Assembly: GCA_002341315.1 (NCBI GenBank)
Contig: DDNV01000057.1
Coordinates: 13,729 to 19,468 of the forward strand
Source: Cellvibrionales bacterium UBA2511
GTDB taxonomy: Bacteria; Pseudomonadota; Gammaproteobacteria; Pseudomonadales; Porticoccaceae
Length of the DNA stretch: 5,740 nt
Reading direction: 5' to 3'
Part shown: positions 4,569 to 5,740 of the stretch, in pieces
Layout: each line of letters starts with the position of its first letter
How positions within the stretch are numbered: the first letter of the stretch is position 1
Position numbers and translations under genes: made by a program
Notes under the pieces: model-generated
Database searches by the model: none
Told to the model about the DNA's origin: nothing
The model's input: the letters and a program-made list of their open reading frames with translations, nothing else

Positions 4569-5426
4569 ATTAACGCAGAGCCATTCAGCTCACTGGCTTG
4601 CCCCCTGGACGGCAATGCCCTGACACGCCATGGCACAACGTGGCGCTGCGCCAGTGGACACAGCTTCGATATCGCCAGGCAGGGCTATACCCACTTATTG
4701 CCCGTGCAGAAAAAACGCTCCGCCGACCCCGGCGACAGCAAAATGATGGTGGCGGCACGCCAGCGCTTCCTGAACGCGGGTCATTATCAGCCCATAGCAG
4801 ATGCCTTGAGCCGCACAGTGCTGGCAGAGCTCCCCACCAACACCACCGCGAGCTGCCTCGATGCCGGTTGCGGTGAAGGTTACTATCTTCGACAGCTGAG
4901 GACAGCGGCAGGCGGCGATGGACACTCGCTTGCCCTGATGGGGCTAGATATTTCGAAGTGGGCTGTCCTCTCTGCGGCCAAGCAGGCCGCCACCATATCT
5001 CCCTGGGCCAACTGGGTAGTGGGCAGCAATGCCAATTTGCCGGTATTGAGCAATACACTGAACGGGTTGCTGTGTATTTTTGGTTTTCCCGTCTACTCCG
5101 AATTTGCCCGGGTACTTAAACCCGGCAGCATCCTGTATCAGGTGGATACCGGACCCGATCATCTCCGGGAATTGCGCGACATCATCTACCCCCGCATCCG
5201 GCCAGCTCGCACGGTTGAGCCGCAGCAACCGGCGGAGTTCACGCATCGATCCAGCATAAGCATTCACTATCGCCTTACGCTGACAGACACTGCAGCGATA
5301 GCTGACCTGCTTGCCATGACCCCACACCTGTATCGCACCACAGCAGAAGGCCGGGCCAAAGCATCAGCGCTGACAACCCTGGAAGTTACCGTCGATGCCA
5401 TACTGTCGCGTTTCGAACGCCACTAG
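4569..5426 (+). CDS. rlmA: RlmA-like 23S rRNA (guanine-N1-)-methyltransferase with ATT start
   Basis: The product has 285 residues from ATT at 4569; E. coli RlmA has about 269. RlmA-type enzymes use S-adenosylmethionine to methylate N1 of a guanine in helix 35 of 23S rRNA. The N-terminal zinc module is present as C11-P-L-D14, then C27-A-S-G-H31. The second cysteine of the usual CPxC is aspartate here. The family block HSFDIARQGYTHLLPVQKKR follows, then DPGDSKMM. SAM motif I is LDAGCGEG (about 97-104), the acidic motif II residue lies in GLDISKWA (about D127), and RVLKPGS and MTPHLYRT match late family motifs. The first conventional start, TTG at 4698 (residue 44), would remove the zinc module and cut into GYTHLLPVQ, so it is unlikely. 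The gene follows the zinc-finger-like gene after 63 bases. Assignment to G745 rather than another guanine is by family. Confidence 0.92.
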   Translation: MNAEPFSSLACPLDGNALTRHGTTWRCASGHSFDIARQGYTHLLPVQKKRSADPGDSKMMVAARQRFLNAGHYQPIADALSRTVLAELPTNTTASCLDAGCGEGYYLRQLRTAAGGDGHSLALMGLDISKWAVLSAAKQAATISPWANWVVGSNANLPVLSNTLNGLLCIFGFPVYSEFARVLKPGSILYQVDTGPDHLRELRDIIYPRIRPARTVEPQQPAEFTHRSSISIHYRLTLTDTAAIADLLAMTPHLYRTTAEGRAKASALTTLEVTVDAILSRFERH

Positions 5427-5471
5427 GATCAGCGGCTCCAATATCCCTGTAACACCGACCATGCCGGCCAA

Positions 5472-5651
5472 TTGTCAAACCCTGTCCCCTACAGCGGATT
5501 TGCCGAATTACTCAGTGAAGGATTAATGATCGGCGGCTGGGTGGCGATGTGGCGACCCATGGAAATTTTTCTCTATCGCTGGTGGCCGATTGTTCGCCGC
5601 CGCCGAACTTATATACGGCTGGCGGAGATGCCCGTGACAGTAATCACCTGA
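5472..5651 (+). pseudogene. Orphan C-terminal fragment of a conserved hypothetical protein
   Basis: The frame directly after the methyltransferase stop is open to a TGA at 5649-5651. From about 5499 it encodes FAELLSEGLMIGGWVAMWRP, then MEIFLYRWWPIVRRRRTYIR and LAEMPVTVIT. The GGWVAMWRPxEIFLYxWWP block is one I recall from the C-terminus of a widespread family of hypothetical proteins of roughly 200 residues. The N-terminal two thirds are absent, because the sequence before 5499 runs into the methyltransferase. Apart from TTG (5472) and an internal ATG (5526), neither with a ribosome site, no start is available. The best reading is a 5'-truncated remnant. A short functional peptide cannot be excluded. 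Confidence 0.65.
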
Positions 5652-5740
5652 AGCTGATTCCTGCAAGTGCCAACAATCCCTCAAAAACCTTGCCAGAGCG
5701 CCAACATCTGTCAGCTGAAAAAGCATAAAATAGCACCCCT
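5652..5740 (+). other. Non-coding right end with a possible -10 element
   Basis: No gene is visible in these 89 bases. TAAAAT at 5726-5731 matches five of six -10 consensus positions and may belong to a promoter of a gene beyond the window. No -35 is seen 16-18 bases upstream. The palindrome TCAGCTGA (5711-5718) precedes it. Confidence 0.25.

Noticed and set aside
4698..4700. TTG at 4698 as the methyltransferase start
   Set aside because: It falls inside the conserved GYTHLLPVQ block, removes the zinc module and lacks a ribosome site. The AGGAGG and ATT upstream fit the family length.
4585..5327. Minus-strand open frames opposite the methyltransferase
   Set aside because: They are rich in Arg, Trp, Ser and Pro, show no recognisable domain, and are shadows of a strongly conserved plus-strand gene.
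5523..5726. Minus-strand 67-codon frame at the right end
   Set aside because: It lies opposite the recognisable GGWVAMWRP fragment and has no family features or ribosome site.
1..5740. CRISPR array, insertion sequence or phage attachment site
   Set aside because: No regularly spaced direct repeats, transposase motifs, terminal repeats with target duplication or tRNA gene could be found by reading.

Overview
The window looks like ordinary chromosome from a gammaproteobacterium. Base composition is roughly balanced. The protein set points the same way: a TIGR02647-type small protein, a DUF2970-like membrane protein, an RlmA-type rRNA methyltransferase, and a conserved pairing of a CPVC thioredoxin-like protein with an HxlR regulator. 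The group around Pseudomonadales/Cellvibrionales fits best, but that is inferred from remembered family distributions and no search was run. I see no phage, transposon, CRISPR or rRNA/tRNA signature.

Layout. At the left edge on the minus strand (345 to 1) is a ModE-type DNA-binding domain protein, cut by the window end. A minus-strand thioredoxin/glutaredoxin-like mini-protein (762 to 526) lies divergent from a plus-strand HxlR-type regulator (904-1239). A LysE/RhtB-type exporter (1290-1910) follows the regulator. This looks like a small redox- or metabolite-responsive module. After a strong inverted repeat (1934-1970) come the TIGR02647-like protein (2078-2317) and an exported periplasmic protein of unknown function (2373-2882). 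The latter converges on a DUF2970-like single-pass membrane protein (3203 to 2913) across a hairpin that can serve both strands. Further right, a minus-strand lipoprotein (3941 to 3336) is divergent from a small Cys/His zinc-finger-plus-coiled-coil protein (4131-4505). That gene is followed by an RlmA-like 23S rRNA guanine-N1 methyltransferase (4569-5426). The window ends with the orphan C-terminal part of a conserved family (about 5472-5651) and 89 bases of non-coding DNA.

The most noteworthy points are as follows. (1) The methyltransferase has no ATG, GTG or TTG at its true N-terminus. A perfect AGGAGG seven bases upstream points to an ATT initiation codon, and a TTG at 4698 would delete its zinc-binding module. 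(2) The 63-base leader in front of it holds two mutually exclusive hairpins and a short ORF whose stop overlaps the ATT. (3) The fragment at 5472-5651 appears to be a 5'-truncated gene remnant in the same frame as the methyltransferase. (4) A 15-bp near-perfect inverted repeat at 1934-1970 contains a consensus TTGACA. I do not see a clear novel multi-gene system. The closest candidates are the thioredoxin/HxlR/LysE module and the unusual start of the methyltransferase.
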